Shown here: positions 17,712-27,054 of the stretch, piece after piece
Layout: every line of letters starts with the position of its first letter
How positions within the stretch are numbered: the first letter of the stretch is position 1
Source of the DNA: an uncultured Pantoea sp.
GTDB taxonomy: Bacteria; Pseudomonadota; Gammaproteobacteria; Enterobacterales; Enterobacteriaceae
DNA length: 64,000 nt
Direction of reading: 5' to 3'
Assembly: GCA_913778495.1 (NCBI GenBank)
Contig: CAJYVD010000004.1
Coordinates: forward strand, 124,001-188,000
Position numbers and translations under genes: made by a program
The notes under the pieces: generated by a model
The model's database searches: none
What the model saw: only the letters and a program-made list of their open reading frames with translations
What the model was told of the DNA's origin: nothing

Positions 17712-18604
17712 TGCGGCCTCCCGTTGCGCAGGCCTTGCACCAGGGTTTCACCGGTCACCCGCAGCAGATCAAGATAACTGGGCACCGGGGCGCCGTTGCT
17801 CAGCGAATCTACATACAGAACGCCGCCGTAATGAATGCCTGCTTCGCGTGCGACCTGACGTGCGGGTTTATCGGACACGGTACTTTCGCTGAAAATCGCC
17901 GGAATACGCTCGGCCCTGGCGGCGTCAATGACGGTGCGCACTTGCTGGGGCGTGCCTTGTTGATCGGCATTGATCGGCCAGAGATAGAGCTCTTTTAGGC
18001 CGAGGTCGCGCGCCAGGTAAGAGAAGGCGCCTTCGCTGGTGAGTAGCCAGCGCCGATCGCTGGGCAAGGCCGCGATGGCTGCGCGCATCGGTGCCAGCGT
18101 TTGTTGGATCTGAGCTTTATAACGCTCTGCGTTGGCCTGATAAATGGCCGCATTGGGGGGATCGTATTTTTGCAGGGCGTTGCGGATATTATCCACGTAG
18201 ATGAGCGCATTTTCCCCCGACATCCATGCATGAGGATTAGGCTTATTGCGATAAGGACCGGCGTTAATGCCCATCGGCGCGATGCCCGTTGTCACGGTGA
18301 CTTCCGGCACGTCTTTCAGACGCGAGGTGAAGCGCGTAAACCATAGTTCAAGATTAAAGCCGTTAGCCAGAATCAGATCGGCCTGCTGCGCGCGACGAAT
18401 ATCGCCCGGCGTGGGTTGATAGGTGTGAATCTCTGCGCCGGGCTTGATGATGGACGTCACGTCTGCCGCGTCACCCGCGACGTTTTTTGCCATATCGGCA
18501 AGCACCGTAAAGGTGGTAACCACCTTGAGTTTATCGGCGGCGATTGACGTAGCACTTAAACTGAACAGCAGTAGCACGGCGGATAACAGGCGTAGGCAGG
18601 GCAT
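17708..18604 (-). CDS. sitA: Manganese/iron-binding periplasmic protein SitA
   Basis: A 298-aa cluster A-I (metal-binding) solute receptor with a signal peptide (residues 1-23, ending SIAA). Metal-ligand regions are recognisable: the His in the EIHTYQPTP segment near 60, [11 protein letters not shown] near 123, a Glu in [14 protein letters not shown] near 190 and an acidic site near 265. GAGGAG precedes the ATG. It delivers Mn2+ or Fe2+ to SitBCD. The MntR box starts 20 nt upstream of its start codon. Confidence 0.92.
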   Translation of the reverse strand: MPCLRLLSAVLLLFSLSATSIAADKLKVVTTFTVLADMAKNVAGDAADVTSIIKPGAEIHTYQPTPGDIRRAQQADLILANGFNLELWFTRFTSRLKDVPEVTVTTGIAPMGINAGPYRNKPNPHAWMSGENALIYVDNIRNALQKYDPPNAAIYQANAERYKAQIQQTLAPMRAAIAALPSDRRWLLTSEGAFSYLARDLGLKELYLWPINADQQGTPQQVRTVIDAARAERIPAIFSESTVSDKPARQVAREAGIHYGGVLYVDSLSNGAPVPSYLDLLRVTGETLVQGLRNGRPQ

Positions 18605-18623
18605 CTTCCTCTCCTCAATGTTT

Positions 18624-18639
18624 TATAGCCTTTGCTATA
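18624..18639 (-). promoter_or_regulatory. MntR box upstream of sitA
   Basis: On the minus strand the site reads TATAGCAAAGGCTATA: arms TATAGC and GCTATA with the central AAAG, which matches the core of the known enterobacterial MntR operator (ATAGCAAAGGCTAT) exactly. It lies 20 nt before the sitA start, so manganese-dependent repression of sitABCD is a strong inference. Confidence 0.85.
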
Positions 18640-18736
18640 CAGTATAGTAAGAGCTATGAGAGTGAAGCGCAGAGACGCCTTATTTGCCGTTCAGGACAAA
18701 AATTTACCTTAGCTTAAGTTAGAGCACTGAGGCGCG

Positions 18737-18768
18737 CGGTGCGGGCGCTGAAGCGTGCGCCCGCACCG
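18737..18768 (-). terminator. Terminator-like hairpin after the lumazine synthase gene
   Basis: CGGTGCGGGCGC (18737-18748) and GCGCCCGCACCG (18757-18768) form a perfect 12-bp stem with an 8-nt loop, 7 nt beyond the gene's stop codon. There is no strong T run. Confidence 0.6.
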
Positions 18769-18774
18769 TGAAGA

Positions 18775-19203
18775 TCAATCGATGGAAAGTTGATGAATCG
18801 CCAGCGCGGCACGAGCCGCCTCTTGGCCTTTCTTAATGAAGTGATCGGCGTAAAAGTTTTCCAATACCTCAACCGGCTGGAAATTGTGCGGCGTCAACGA
18901 GACGGAAAACACCGGCACATTGGTGGCAAGCTGCACGTTCATTAAGCCGTCTACGACCGCAGCCGCGACAAAATCGTGGCGATAGATCCCGCCGTCCACC
19001 ACCAGCGCGGCCGCCACGATGGCGTCATAGTTGCCGGTTTCCGCTAAGCGCTTTGCCAGCAGAGGCATTTCAAAAGCGCCCGGCACGTCCAGCACCTTGA
19101 TTTCAGCCTGAACGTTTAGCGCGTTTAAGGCTTGCTCAAACCCGACCAGGGCATTATGCACAATTTCCTTGTGCCAACTGGCTTTGATAAAGGCAACTCT
19201 CAT
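18775..19203 (-). CDS. ribH: 6,7-dimethyl-8-ribityllumazine synthase, type II
   Basis: A 142-aa lumazine synthase, the penultimate enzyme of riboflavin synthesis. The segment VPGAFEMPLLAKRL (near residue 40) and the substrate region GGIYRHDFVAAAVVDGLM (near 72), then SLTPHNF (near 104), resemble the decameric type II enzymes (RibH2) of Brucella and rhizobia rather than the icosahedral type I enzyme of enterobacterial chromosomes. It is a single gene, with no other rib gene and no FMN riboswitch nearby. It would be a second copy if the chromosome keeps its own ribH. Confidence 0.85.
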   Translation of the reverse strand: MRVAFIKASWHKEIVHNALVGFEQALNALNVQAEIKVLDVPGAFEMPLLAKRLAETGNYDAIVAAALVVDGGIYRHDFVAAAVVDGLMNVQLATNVPVFSVSLTPHNFQPVEVLENFYADHFIKKGQEAARAALAIHQLSID

Positions 19204-19381
19204 ATTTTCGTGTCCTAACTGACATCACCTGTCAATGATTTGTGCCCAAAATGAGCAATAATCCTTTTGTATACCATATGTTACATGCGCATTCCACCGC
19301 GCTTGCGCCGGGCAATACGCCTTAAAACGCACCCGCAAAACGTGCTTGACGGCGCGGGGCCGCTGCACTACAAATAAACCC

Positions 19382-19480
19382 GTCGGGGGAGTCTCGCCTA
19401 AGAGACTGAGAGGCTAAAAGCGCACTGCGCGGCTTAGCGACCCTTTGAACCTGACCCAGTTGATACTGGCGTAGGAAGAC
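19382..19480 (+). ncRNA. TPP riboswitch (THI element)
   Basis: The aptamer's conserved blocks are present in order: CTGAGA at 19406-19411, ACCCTTTGAACCTGA at 19440-19454 and GGCGTAGGAAG at 19468-19478, with a variable stem in between. It lies about 120 nt upstream of thiO. A stem (GATCGCGC at 19482-19489 with GCGCGATC at 19496-19503) follows immediately and is the likely expression platform. Thiamine pyrophosphate should switch thiOSGF off. Confidence 0.95.
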
Positions 19481-19481
19481 C

Positions 19482-19503
19482 GATCGCGCTTGGCTGCGCG
19501 ATC
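19482..19503 (+). promoter_or_regulatory. Expression-platform hairpin of the TPP riboswitch
   Basis: A perfect 8-bp stem (GATCGCGC/GCGCGATC) with a 6-nt loop directly after the aptamer. No T run follows, so it may act with distal sequence or on translation rather than as a simple intrinsic terminator. Confidence 0.45.
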
Positions 19504-19573
19504 TTGCGCACTGGCTTTTCACGCGCGTTTCCCCTTCCAGTATCCCCGGGTCTCTACTGAATGAGAGGCCACC

Positions 19574-19606
19574 GTGAACACCCCTTTTCTGGTACATCCA
19601 TCATGA
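19574..19606 (+). CDS. Possible 10-codon leader peptide overlapping thiO
   Basis: A GTG at 19574, preceded by GAGGCC, opens a 10-codon frame (MNTPFLVHPS) whose TGA overlaps the thiO ATG as ATGA. thiO itself lacks a good ribosome site, so translation of thiO could be coupled to this mini-ORF. This is inferred from spacing only; the frame may simply be chance. Confidence 0.3.
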   Translation: MNTPFLVHPS

Positions 19607-20544
19607 GCCGCTGGTCGGTGTTAGGCTGCGGTGTTGCAGGCTTATGCGTCGCAACGTTACTTGCCGAGCGCGGCGAAGAGGTTGAGGTCATTGAAGATAC
19701 GCAGCGCGTGCCAGCGTCCTGGTACGCGGGCGGTATGTTGGCGCCGTGGTGCGAAGCTGAAAGCGCGCCTCCTGAAGTCATTACCTTTGGCCAGCACGCT
19801 GCCGCCTGGTGGCAGCGCCGCGTCAGCAGCGTAGAACAGCACGGCACGCTGGTGGTTGCGCCCGCGCGCGACAGCGCGGAACTTCAGCGTTTTGCCCGCA
19901 TGACAGCGCAACATCAGTGGGTTGAACCCGGTCACATCGAACCGCTGCTGGCGGAACGTTTCGCACGCGGCCTGTTTTTTGCACGCGAGGCGCATCTCGA
20001 TCCCCGCCTGGCGCTGGCTGAGCTGCGCGCCGCCCTGCAGCAGCGCGATGTGCCTTTTCATGTCGGACAGCCGTCAGGCCAGATCATCGACTGCCGTGGC
20101 ATCCATGCGCGCCCGGCCCTGTCGCGGCTGCGCGCCGTGCGCGGTGAGATGCTTATCCTGCACAGCGACGAGGTGACGTTTAGCCGACCCATTCGCCTGC
20201 TCCATCCGCGCTTTCCTTGCTATCTGGTACCGCGCCGCAACGGGCATTTTATGCTCGGCGCCACCATGGTGGAGAGTCATGACGCCAGCGCCATTAGCGC
20301 CCGCGCCATGATGGAACTGCTGAGCGCAGCCTATGCGATCCACCCCGCGCTGGCGGAGGCGCGCGTAGTAGAGAGCGCCAGCGGCCTGCGGCCTGCCTAT
20401 CCGGCGAACCTGCCGGAAATTCACTACGAAAACCAAACCTTTTATCTTAATGGCTTGTATCGCCATGGTTTTTTGCTGGCGCCGATGCTGGCGGAACAGC
20501 TGATGCAACGCCTGGGAGAACCGCGTCATGAATATTCAGCTTAA
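19603..20544 (+). CDS. thiO: Glycine oxidase ThiO
   Basis: A 313-aa FAD-dependent amine oxidase of the DAO fold. The nucleotide-binding motif GCGVAGLCVATLL starts at residue 8, followed by the acidic end of strand 2 (VEVIED), and SGLRPAYP lies near 265. ThiO oxidises glycine to iminoacetic acid (dehydroglycine) for the thiazole ring, the oxygen-dependent alternative to ThiH. The start at 19603 gives the usual short N-terminus. It overlaps thiS by 17 nt and is first in the riboswitch-controlled operon. Confidence 0.92.
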   Translation: MSRWSVLGCGVAGLCVATLLAERGEEVEVIEDTQRVPASWYAGGMLAPWCEAESAPPEVITFGQHAAAWWQRRVSSVEQHGTLVVAPARDSAELQRFARMTAQHQWVEPGHIEPLLAERFARGLFFAREAHLDPRLALAELRAALQQRDVPFHVGQPSGQIIDCRGIHARPALSRLRAVRGEMLILHSDEVTFSRPIRLLHPRFPCYLVPRRNGHFMLGATMVESHDASAISARAMMELLSAAYAIHPALAEARVVESASGLRPAYPANLPEIHYENQTFYLNGLYRHGFLLAPMLAEQLMQRLGEPRHEYSA

Positions 20545-20725
20545 CGGGCGCCCGATCGCGACTCGCGCCACCTCGCTGGCAGAATTGTTGATCGAGCAGC
20601 AAATTGACCTCAGCGCCGTCGCCAGCGCCATCAATGGCGAGTTCATTCCGAAGAGTCTCTATGCCGGGCGGAAGCTGCAGGCCGGCGATCGGCTGGAAGT
20701 GCTTGCGCCGATGCAGGGAGGATAA
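20528..20725 (+). CDS. thiS: Sulfur carrier protein ThiS
   Basis: A 65-aa ubiquitin-like carrier ending in the required Gly-Gly (MQGG). ThiF adenylates this C-terminus, which is then converted to thiocarboxylate and donates sulfur to ThiG. It overlaps thiO and is followed 3 nt later by thiG. Confidence 0.95.
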   Translation: MNIQLNGRPIATRATSLAELLIEQQIDLSAVASAINGEFIPKSLYAGRKLQAGDRLEVLAPMQGG

Positions 20726-20728
20726 CGC

Positions 20729-21487
20729 ATGTTTTATGACGTTACGCCGCAGTCCCGGCTGTTACTGGGCACAGCAGGCTATCCCTCGCCGGCGATTTTG
20801 CAGCAGGCGATTGCCGCCTCGGGCACCGAGATCATTACCGTTAGCCTGAGGCGCGAAGGGGAGGCGGGCGGCGCGTTTCGTGCGCTGCTCACTGAACTCA
20901 ATCTGCGCATTCTGCCCAATACGGCGGGCTGCCATACGGTGAAAGAGGCGGTTACCACCGCCCATATGGCGCGCGAACTGTTTAATACGCCGTGGATCAA
21001 ACTCGAAGTGATTGGCCATGCAGATACCCTGCAGCCCGATCCGTTTGCACTGGTTGAAGCCGCCCGCATTCTGTGCGCGGAGGGATTCCAGGTGTTCCCG
21101 TACACCACGGAAGATCTGATCGTGGGCGAAAAGCTGCTGGAAGCGGGCTGTCGCGTTTTGATGCCGTGGGGCGCGCCGATTGGCTCAGGGCAGGGATTAC
21201 GTAACATCGAAGGACTGCGCGCAATGCGCGCGTGGTTCAGCGATGTGCCACTCATCATTGACGCGGGCATCGGCGCCCCCTCTCAGGCGGCGCACGCCAT
21301 GGAAATGGGGTTTGATGGCGTGCTGCTGAACACGGCGGTGGCGAAAGCGGGCGATCCCGTCGGCATGGCGCGCGCCTTTCAGCTTGCGGTCGAAGCCGGA
21401 CTTGCAGCGCGGGCGGGCGGATTGATGGAGCAGCGCGATATGGCCGTTGCGTCGACCCCCCTGTTTGGCCTGGCCAATTTTTCGTAA
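20729..21487 (+). CDS. thiG: Thiazole synthase ThiG
   Basis: A 252-aa TIM-barrel enzyme that builds the thiazole phosphate from 1-deoxyxylulose 5-phosphate, ThiS thiocarboxylate and dehydroglycine. The imine-forming lysine is Lys91 in WIKLEVIG. The [11 protein letters not shown] loop and the phosphate-binding [15 protein letters not shown] segment are intact. GGAGG lies just upstream. Third gene of thiOSGF. Confidence 0.95.
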   Translation: MFYDVTPQSRLLLGTAGYPSPAILQQAIAASGTEIITVSLRREGEAGGAFRALLTELNLRILPNTAGCHTVKEAVTTAHMARELFNTPWIKLEVIGHADTLQPDPFALVEAARILCAEGFQVFPYTTEDLIVGEKLLEAGCRVLMPWGAPIGSGQGLRNIEGLRAMRAWFSDVPLIIDAGIGAPSQAAHAMEMGFDGVLLNTAVAKAGDPVGMARAFQLAVEAGLAARAGGLMEQRDMAVASTPLFGLANFS

Positions 21488-21496
21488 GGAGCCGGT

Positions 21497-22462
21497 ATGG
21501 ACCGTTATCAGCGCCAAATGATGCTGCCCGAGATCGGCCCGCAGGGGCAGCAAAAGCTGCGCGCCGCACGCGTGCTGGTGGTAGGCGCGGGCGGGCTGGG
21601 GGCGACGCTGCTGCCGCAGCTGGTCGGTGCCGGCGTGGGCTATCTGCGTGTGTGCGACGACGACCACGTGGCGTTGCACAATCTGCATCGGCAAACGCTG
21701 TTCACCGAGCAAGAGCTGGGACAGCCTAAAGTGATCTGCGCCCAGCGGGCGCTGCGTGAGCGCAACAGCGAGGTGCAGATCGACGCCGTGCCCTGGGCCG
21801 TGGGTGCCAGCCGACTGCCAACGTTACTCACGGCAATCGATTTAGTGATCGATGCGGCGGATAACTTTGCCGTCACCTACGCCCTTTCCGACGCGTGTTA
21901 CCGCGCGGGCATACCGTTGATCAGCGCCTCGGTACTGGGACGCCACGGATACGTGGGCGGCTTCTGCGGCAGCGCACCGAGCTATCGTGCGGTGTTTCCC
22001 GCGCTGCCGCGCACGGCGGCGACCTGCAACACGGCTGGCGTGATGGGGCCCGCCGTCGCCACGCTGGGTGCGATGCAGGCGCAGATGGCGCTTAGCGTGC
22101 TGCTGGCGTTGGCGCCTTCACCGCTGGGCTGCGTGATTAACTGCGATTTCGTCAATTGGCACTTCAGCGCGTTTCGCTTTGATGGGGCGGAGGAGCCGAT
22201 CCAGACGGTGCCCTTTATTGATGTGCCGCTGCTGCGCGTGGACGACTGTGTGGTGGAGTTGCGCAGCGAGGCGGAAGCGCCGGTGAGCGTAACGGATGGC
22301 GCGATTCGCCTTTTGCCGCAGGCCCTTGACGCCTGGCAGCCGCCGTCCGCGCGCCGCATCGTACTGGTGTGCGCCAGCGGGATGCGTGCGGCGCAAGCCG
22401 CGTCAGCGCTGGCACGGCGCGGGCATACTCAACTTGCGATTTTGGCCGCAGGCCGCGCGTGA
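21497..22462 (+). CDS. thiF: ThiF-like ThiS adenylyltransferase with rhodanese-like tail, zinc site lost
   Basis: A 321-aa E1-like enzyme, about 70 aa longer than E. coli ThiF. The ATP-binding GAGGLGATLLP (residues 30-40), the Arg finger region LHRQTLF and the reactive cysteine (Cys177 in TCNTAGVMGP) are kept. Both zinc CxxC pairs of ThiF are missing: the CYRC site reads S162-Y-R-A165, and the C-terminal CPVC is gone. The tail (about 240-321) resembles a rhodanese domain with Cys292 in CASGMRA, so sulfur relay may be built into the protein. The adenylyltransferase call is secure; the tail's activity is inferred. Confidence 0.88.
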   Translation: MDRYQRQMMLPEIGPQGQQKLRAARVLVVGAGGLGATLLPQLVGAGVGYLRVCDDDHVALHNLHRQTLFTEQELGQPKVICAQRALRERNSEVQIDAVPWAVGASRLPTLLTAIDLVIDAADNFAVTYALSDACYRAGIPLISASVLGRHGYVGGFCGSAPSYRAVFPALPRTAATCNTAGVMGPAVATLGAMQAQMALSVLLALAPSPLGCVINCDFVNWHFSAFRFDGAEEPIQTVPFIDVPLLRVDDCVVELRSEAEAPVSVTDGAIRLLPQALDAWQPPSARRIVLVCASGMRAAQAASALARRGHTQLAILAAGRA

Positions 22463-22612
22463 GGCGGAAATATCGCACGGGTAGCAGGCCGGGGGCTCCG
22501 GTAAAACCGTGACACAGTTTTCGGAAAATACTGGAATTTTGTGACTGTTATCACTGATTGAGGCGCGCTAAAATAAAAACACGTCTCATTTAGCACAGGT
22601 AATCCCGTCACG

Positions 22613-23068
22613 ATGTTTTCGCGTTTTACTCTGGCCACGTTGATGGCCACACTCATGCTTTCAGGCTGCGCGCGTCACGCCGCTGAGAGCAACACAAGCG
22701 CGCAGGCCGCGCCTGTCGAAAATGACAACACGCCGTCGCAGTTCGACAGCGGCCCCACGGTGATCAACGTTTCGCACCTGGTCACCCGCACGGACGACGG
22801 TTCAACGGTGTATGTGACGGTGGACGGCGAAGAGGCTGGCTTACTCCCGAAAGGTGAGAAGAAAGCTATTCACGTTCCGGCAGGTAAACATCAAGTTGGT
22901 GGTTACGTACAAACGCTATTTGGCTTTGGCAAAGTGACTATCCCGCCTGTGGATGTCACCACGGATACGCAGGGCGCCAAAAACGTCGTTTATTCGGTGA
23001 CGCGTCAAAAGCCTGCTTTTAGCGAGACCGCCAGCGGTGAGAAACCCGCTCCCGTGAACAACTCGTAA
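22613..23068 (+). CDS. Unrecognised lipoprotein (151 aa)
   Basis: A lipoprotein precursor: signal sequence and lipobox LSGC, with Cys at residue 19. After a Ser/Asn/Ala-rich linker the core (about 50-130) has alternating beta-type sequence, including GSTVYVTVDGEEAGLLPKGEKKAIHVPAGKHQVGGY, which resembles PEGA-like surface domains. Function unknown. The second residue after the Cys is not Asp, so sorting to the outer membrane is expected. It stands alone and ends at a strong convergent hairpin. Confidence 0.75.
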   Translation: MFSRFTLATLMATLMLSGCARHAAESNTSAQAAPVENDNTPSQFDSGPTVINVSHLVTRTDDGSTVYVTVDGEEAGLLPKGEKKAIHVPAGKHQVGGYVQTLFGFGKVTIPPVDVTTDTQGAKNVVYSVTRQKPAFSETASGEKPAPVNNS

Positions 23069-23076
23069 TGCGCAGT

Positions 23077-23103
23077 TGCAATGCGGCTGCGTGCCGCATT
23101 GCA
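23077..23103. terminator. Convergent terminator hairpin
   Basis: TGCAATGCGGC (23077-23087) and GCCGCATTGCA (23093-23103) make a perfect 11-bp stem with a 5-nt loop between the lipoprotein gene and the LysE-type exporter. Confidence 0.65.
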
Positions 23104-23112
23104 GGTTAACCG

Positions 23113-23742
23113 CTAACTGCGACTCAGTAGCAGCTTAACGCCCGCCACGGCAAAACAGCAGGCCAGCAGTGCATCCAGCCCGCGTCGGATGCGGCGGTAA
23201 AATGCCGCCATTATCGGCGTGGAGAACAGCACGGCATAGCCGCCAAATACCCCCACGCACAGCGCCGCACAGCCGATGATGATAAGCGGCAATGTCGACG
23301 TCGCCGCCTCAGGTTTAAGCGCCACCGACATGATCGCCACCCACGTCAAAATCGCTTTTGGGTTGCCCACGTGCATCAAAATTCCCTGACGAAACTGCCG
23401 GGAAAAAGACGTCGTCCCGTTTTGGCACTGAACAGCACCAGCGTCTTCGGCGCGCATCGCAGATTTTCCAGCTTTCCACGCCAGCCACAGCAGATAGACG
23501 CCGCCGCCAATTTTGAGCGCGATCAACAGCTGTGCAAAGGTCGCTAACACCGTTAATACGCCGCAGGCTGCCAGCAGCGCCCACATCATCGATCCGCAGA
23601 TTACGCCGCTCGCCAGCGCCAGCGCCGCGCCGCGGCCCTGCTTCATGGCGGTGCCCATGATGGCCATATTACTCGGGCCGGGGCTGGCCGTGGCAACAAA
23701 GTAGGTGGTGTAAATCAGGATAAGTTCGTGTGAAAACGCCAT
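23113..23742 (-). CDS. LysE/RhtB-family amino-acid exporter
   Basis: A 209-aa membrane protein with about six hydrophobic segments. The family start ATASPGPSNMAIMGTAMKQGRGAAL (from residue 18) and the GNPKAILTW motif near 125 are both present. Members export amino acids or derivatives such as homoserine lactone, threonine or lysine. AAAGGA precedes the ATG. The substrate is not predictable. Confidence 0.85.
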   Translation of the reverse strand: MAFSHELILIYTTYFVATASPGPSNMAIMGTAMKQGRGAALALASGVICGSMMWALLAACGVLTVLATFAQLLIALKIGGGVYLLWLAWKAGKSAMRAEDAGAVQCQNGTTSFSRQFRQGILMHVGNPKAILTWVAIMSVALKPEAATSTLPLIIIGCAALCVGVFGGYAVLFSTPIMAAFYRRIRRGLDALLACCFAVAGVKLLLSRS

Positions 23743-23816
23743 GATGTCCTTTCCATTGGGGGAGCGAACTCCCGTTATAGCGTCCGACGTGCCGGATCAC
23801 CATGGCTTTGTATCGG

Positions 23817-24566
23817 TTATTCGCGTAATGCGCTGCCGTAGCGGCGGGTTTTGACCTTATAGAGCGTGAACAGTATCGACAGCGACGCGATCAGCACTAA
23901 CACAATGCCCGGCCCCATAAGCGACCCAAAGCCTAACGCGTTATAGAACAGCCAGCCCGCGATGCCGCCGGTCAGGAAAGAGAAAATGGTCACAAGATGG
24001 GTGGTGAATTGCTGGCGAAACGCACGAATGTTCTTGGACGGATCGCGGCGCAGCATGGCCATAAAGACCGATCCAAGCGAGATCCCCGCGTCAGTCAGGG
24101 TGCCGGTAATGTGGGTCGAGCGCACGCGCCCGTTAGAGAGCTGCGTTGAAGTGGCGTTGTGCACGCCCATCAGAAAGGCCAGCAGCAGTAACACTTCCAC
24201 GTTGTTCTGCATCGAGAAATAATAGAGCTCGAAGAGAGAGGTCAAAATTAATAGCACGCCTTCGGCTAACAATATGCAGCTGAATATGGTGCGGATGCCT
24301 TTGATAATGCCCATCACTACCGCAATGCGCGCCACCACGGCGCCTGTCACAAAGGCCGCGATCAACGTGACGAAAATTTTAAGATTGTAGATATCCATTT
24401 GGTTTAAATCGGGAGATATCTGCGAGACATTGCCGGACATATGGGAAGGAAAGAAGCCAAAAGCCGCCAGCGCCACAGCGTTCAACAGTCCCGCCGAGGT
24501 CGCCAGACACAGGGCCAGATTACGATCTTCGTGATGTGTTCGCGTGCGCTTAAGTTTAATCAACAT
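23817..24566 (-). CDS. YoaK/DUF1275-family membrane protein
   Basis: A 249-aa protein with about six hydrophobic segments. It carries the DUF1275 signature: the N-terminal SAGLLNAVALAAFGFFPSHMSGNVS (from residue 25) and the central MGVHNATSTQLSNGRVRSTHITGTLTD (from about 128). The biochemical role of this family is not established. It is a single gene, with about 210 nt to the next, rightward gene. Confidence 0.8.
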   Translation of the reverse strand: MLIKLKRTRTHHEDRNLALCLATSAGLLNAVALAAFGFFPSHMSGNVSQISPDLNQMDIYNLKIFVTLIAAFVTGAVVARIAVVMGIIKGIRTIFSCILLAEGVLLILTSLFELYYFSMQNNVEVLLLLAFLMGVHNATSTQLSNGRVRSTHITGTLTDAGISLGSVFMAMLRRDPSKNIRAFRQQFTTHLVTIFSFLTGGIAGWLFYNALGFGSLMGPGIVLVLIASLSILFTLYKVKTRRYGSALRE

Positions 24567-24778
24567 ATGTTTCGCTCATCCTCGCCAACGGGTAGGTTAT
24601 TCCATTACGGCAAAAACGTGCCGTGTGAAAATAAGTGGAGCAGATCCATCTTAAGAGATTCTTAATAACCGACAGAAATAGATAAATCTTATTATCGGCG
24701 TAAAGTTATCTAAGGAAGATTGTCAGTAAGCGTAGCGCCGGTTATTTTCCGCTGCAGATCCCCGTCCGTGAGAAAATC

Positions 24779-25678
24779 ATGCGCCACTACGCTCAACGCC
24801 CCCGTGCTTTGTTATTAATTAATCGCCACTCGCGCCGTGGGGCACTGCTGGCGGAGCGGGCGAAGACGCTGCTGGACGCGGCGGGATTTGTTCTCATCGA
24901 GCCCGACAGCACCGACCAACGTCCCTACAGCACGCTTATCCGCGATCATCAACACGCGGTTGACAGCGTGATTGTTGGCGGCGGAGACGGGAGCCTGAAC
25001 GCTGCGGCGCAGGGGATTGTGCAGTGTGATTTGCCGCTCGGCATTCTTCCGCTGGGTACCGCCAATGATTTTGCCCGCACGCTATCTATCCCGCTCGACC
25101 TTGAAGAGGCCGTGCGCGTCATTGCCGCCGGACAAACGCGTCGCGTTGATCTGGGTGACGTCAACGGCCACCTCTTTTTGAACGTAGCCAGCGTCGGCTT
25201 CTCTGCCAGCCTGGCGCGAAATCTCACCGCAGCGGCCAAAAAGAAGTGGGGCACGCTGGGGTATGCCTTAGCTGCGCTGCGCCTGCTGCATCAGAGCCGT
25301 CCATTCAGCGCAACGCTGATGCATCAAGATGGTGAGGAACAGATCAAAACGCTGCAATTCGCGGTAGGCAACGGCCGTTTTTACGGTGGCGGCATGACGA
25401 TCGATAAAGACGCGGCGCCCGATGATGGCCGACTCGATGCCTATAGCCTTGAGGTTCGTCACGGCTGGCAGATGCTGGCCCTGTTTCCCTCACTGCGACG
25501 CGGCACGCACGGTCGCTGGGGCAGCGTCCGCACGCTTAGCGGCACGGCATTTACTCTGCACACCCGACGTCCACATGATATCAACGCGGATGGCGAAATT
25601 ATCGGTTCCACCCCTGCGCATTTCCGCCTGATTGACGGTGCAATGCGGGTATTCGCGCCTGCGGTGGCGGCGCGCTGA
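24779..25678 (+). CDS. Diacylglycerol-kinase-family lipid kinase (YegS-like)
   Basis: A 299-aa cytoplasmic lipid kinase. The nucleotide loop GGGDGSLNAAAQG (near residues 62-74), LPLGTANDFAR (near 88), NVASVGFSASLA and the ending DINADGE motif identify the DAGK catalytic family. The likely reaction is phosphorylation of diacylglycerol or phosphatidylglycerol. The ribosome site is weak (GTGAG). No partner gene is adjacent. Confidence 0.85.
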   Translation: MRHYAQRPRALLLINRHSRRGALLAERAKTLLDAAGFVLIEPDSTDQRPYSTLIRDHQHAVDSVIVGGGDGSLNAAAQGIVQCDLPLGILPLGTANDFARTLSIPLDLEEAVRVIAAGQTRRVDLGDVNGHLFLNVASVGFSASLARNLTAAAKKKWGTLGYALAALRLLHQSRPFSATLMHQDGEEQIKTLQFAVGNGRFYGGGMTIDKDAAPDDGRLDAYSLEVRHGWQMLALFPSLRRGTHGRWGSVRTLSGTAFTLHTRRPHDINADGEIIGSTPAHFRLIDGAMRVFAPAVAAR

Positions 25679-25745
25679 CGCTTTTTGCCTGCGCGCCTCA
25701 AAGCCTGGCATCCAGACGCTATGATTTCTCCGTGTCTTACAGTAG

Positions 25746-27008
<1,263 letters not shown>

Positions 27009-27013
27009 TGCGC

Positions 27014-27045
27014 CAGGCGGCGCTGCATTGGGCCAGCGCCGCCTG
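27014..27045. terminator. Convergent terminator hairpin
   Basis: CAGGCGGCGCTG (27014-27025) and CAGCGCCGCCTG (27034-27045) form a perfect 12-bp stem with an 8-nt loop between the esterase gene and the leftward FMN-binding protein gene. Confidence 0.6.
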
Positions 27046-27054
27046 ATTAACACC

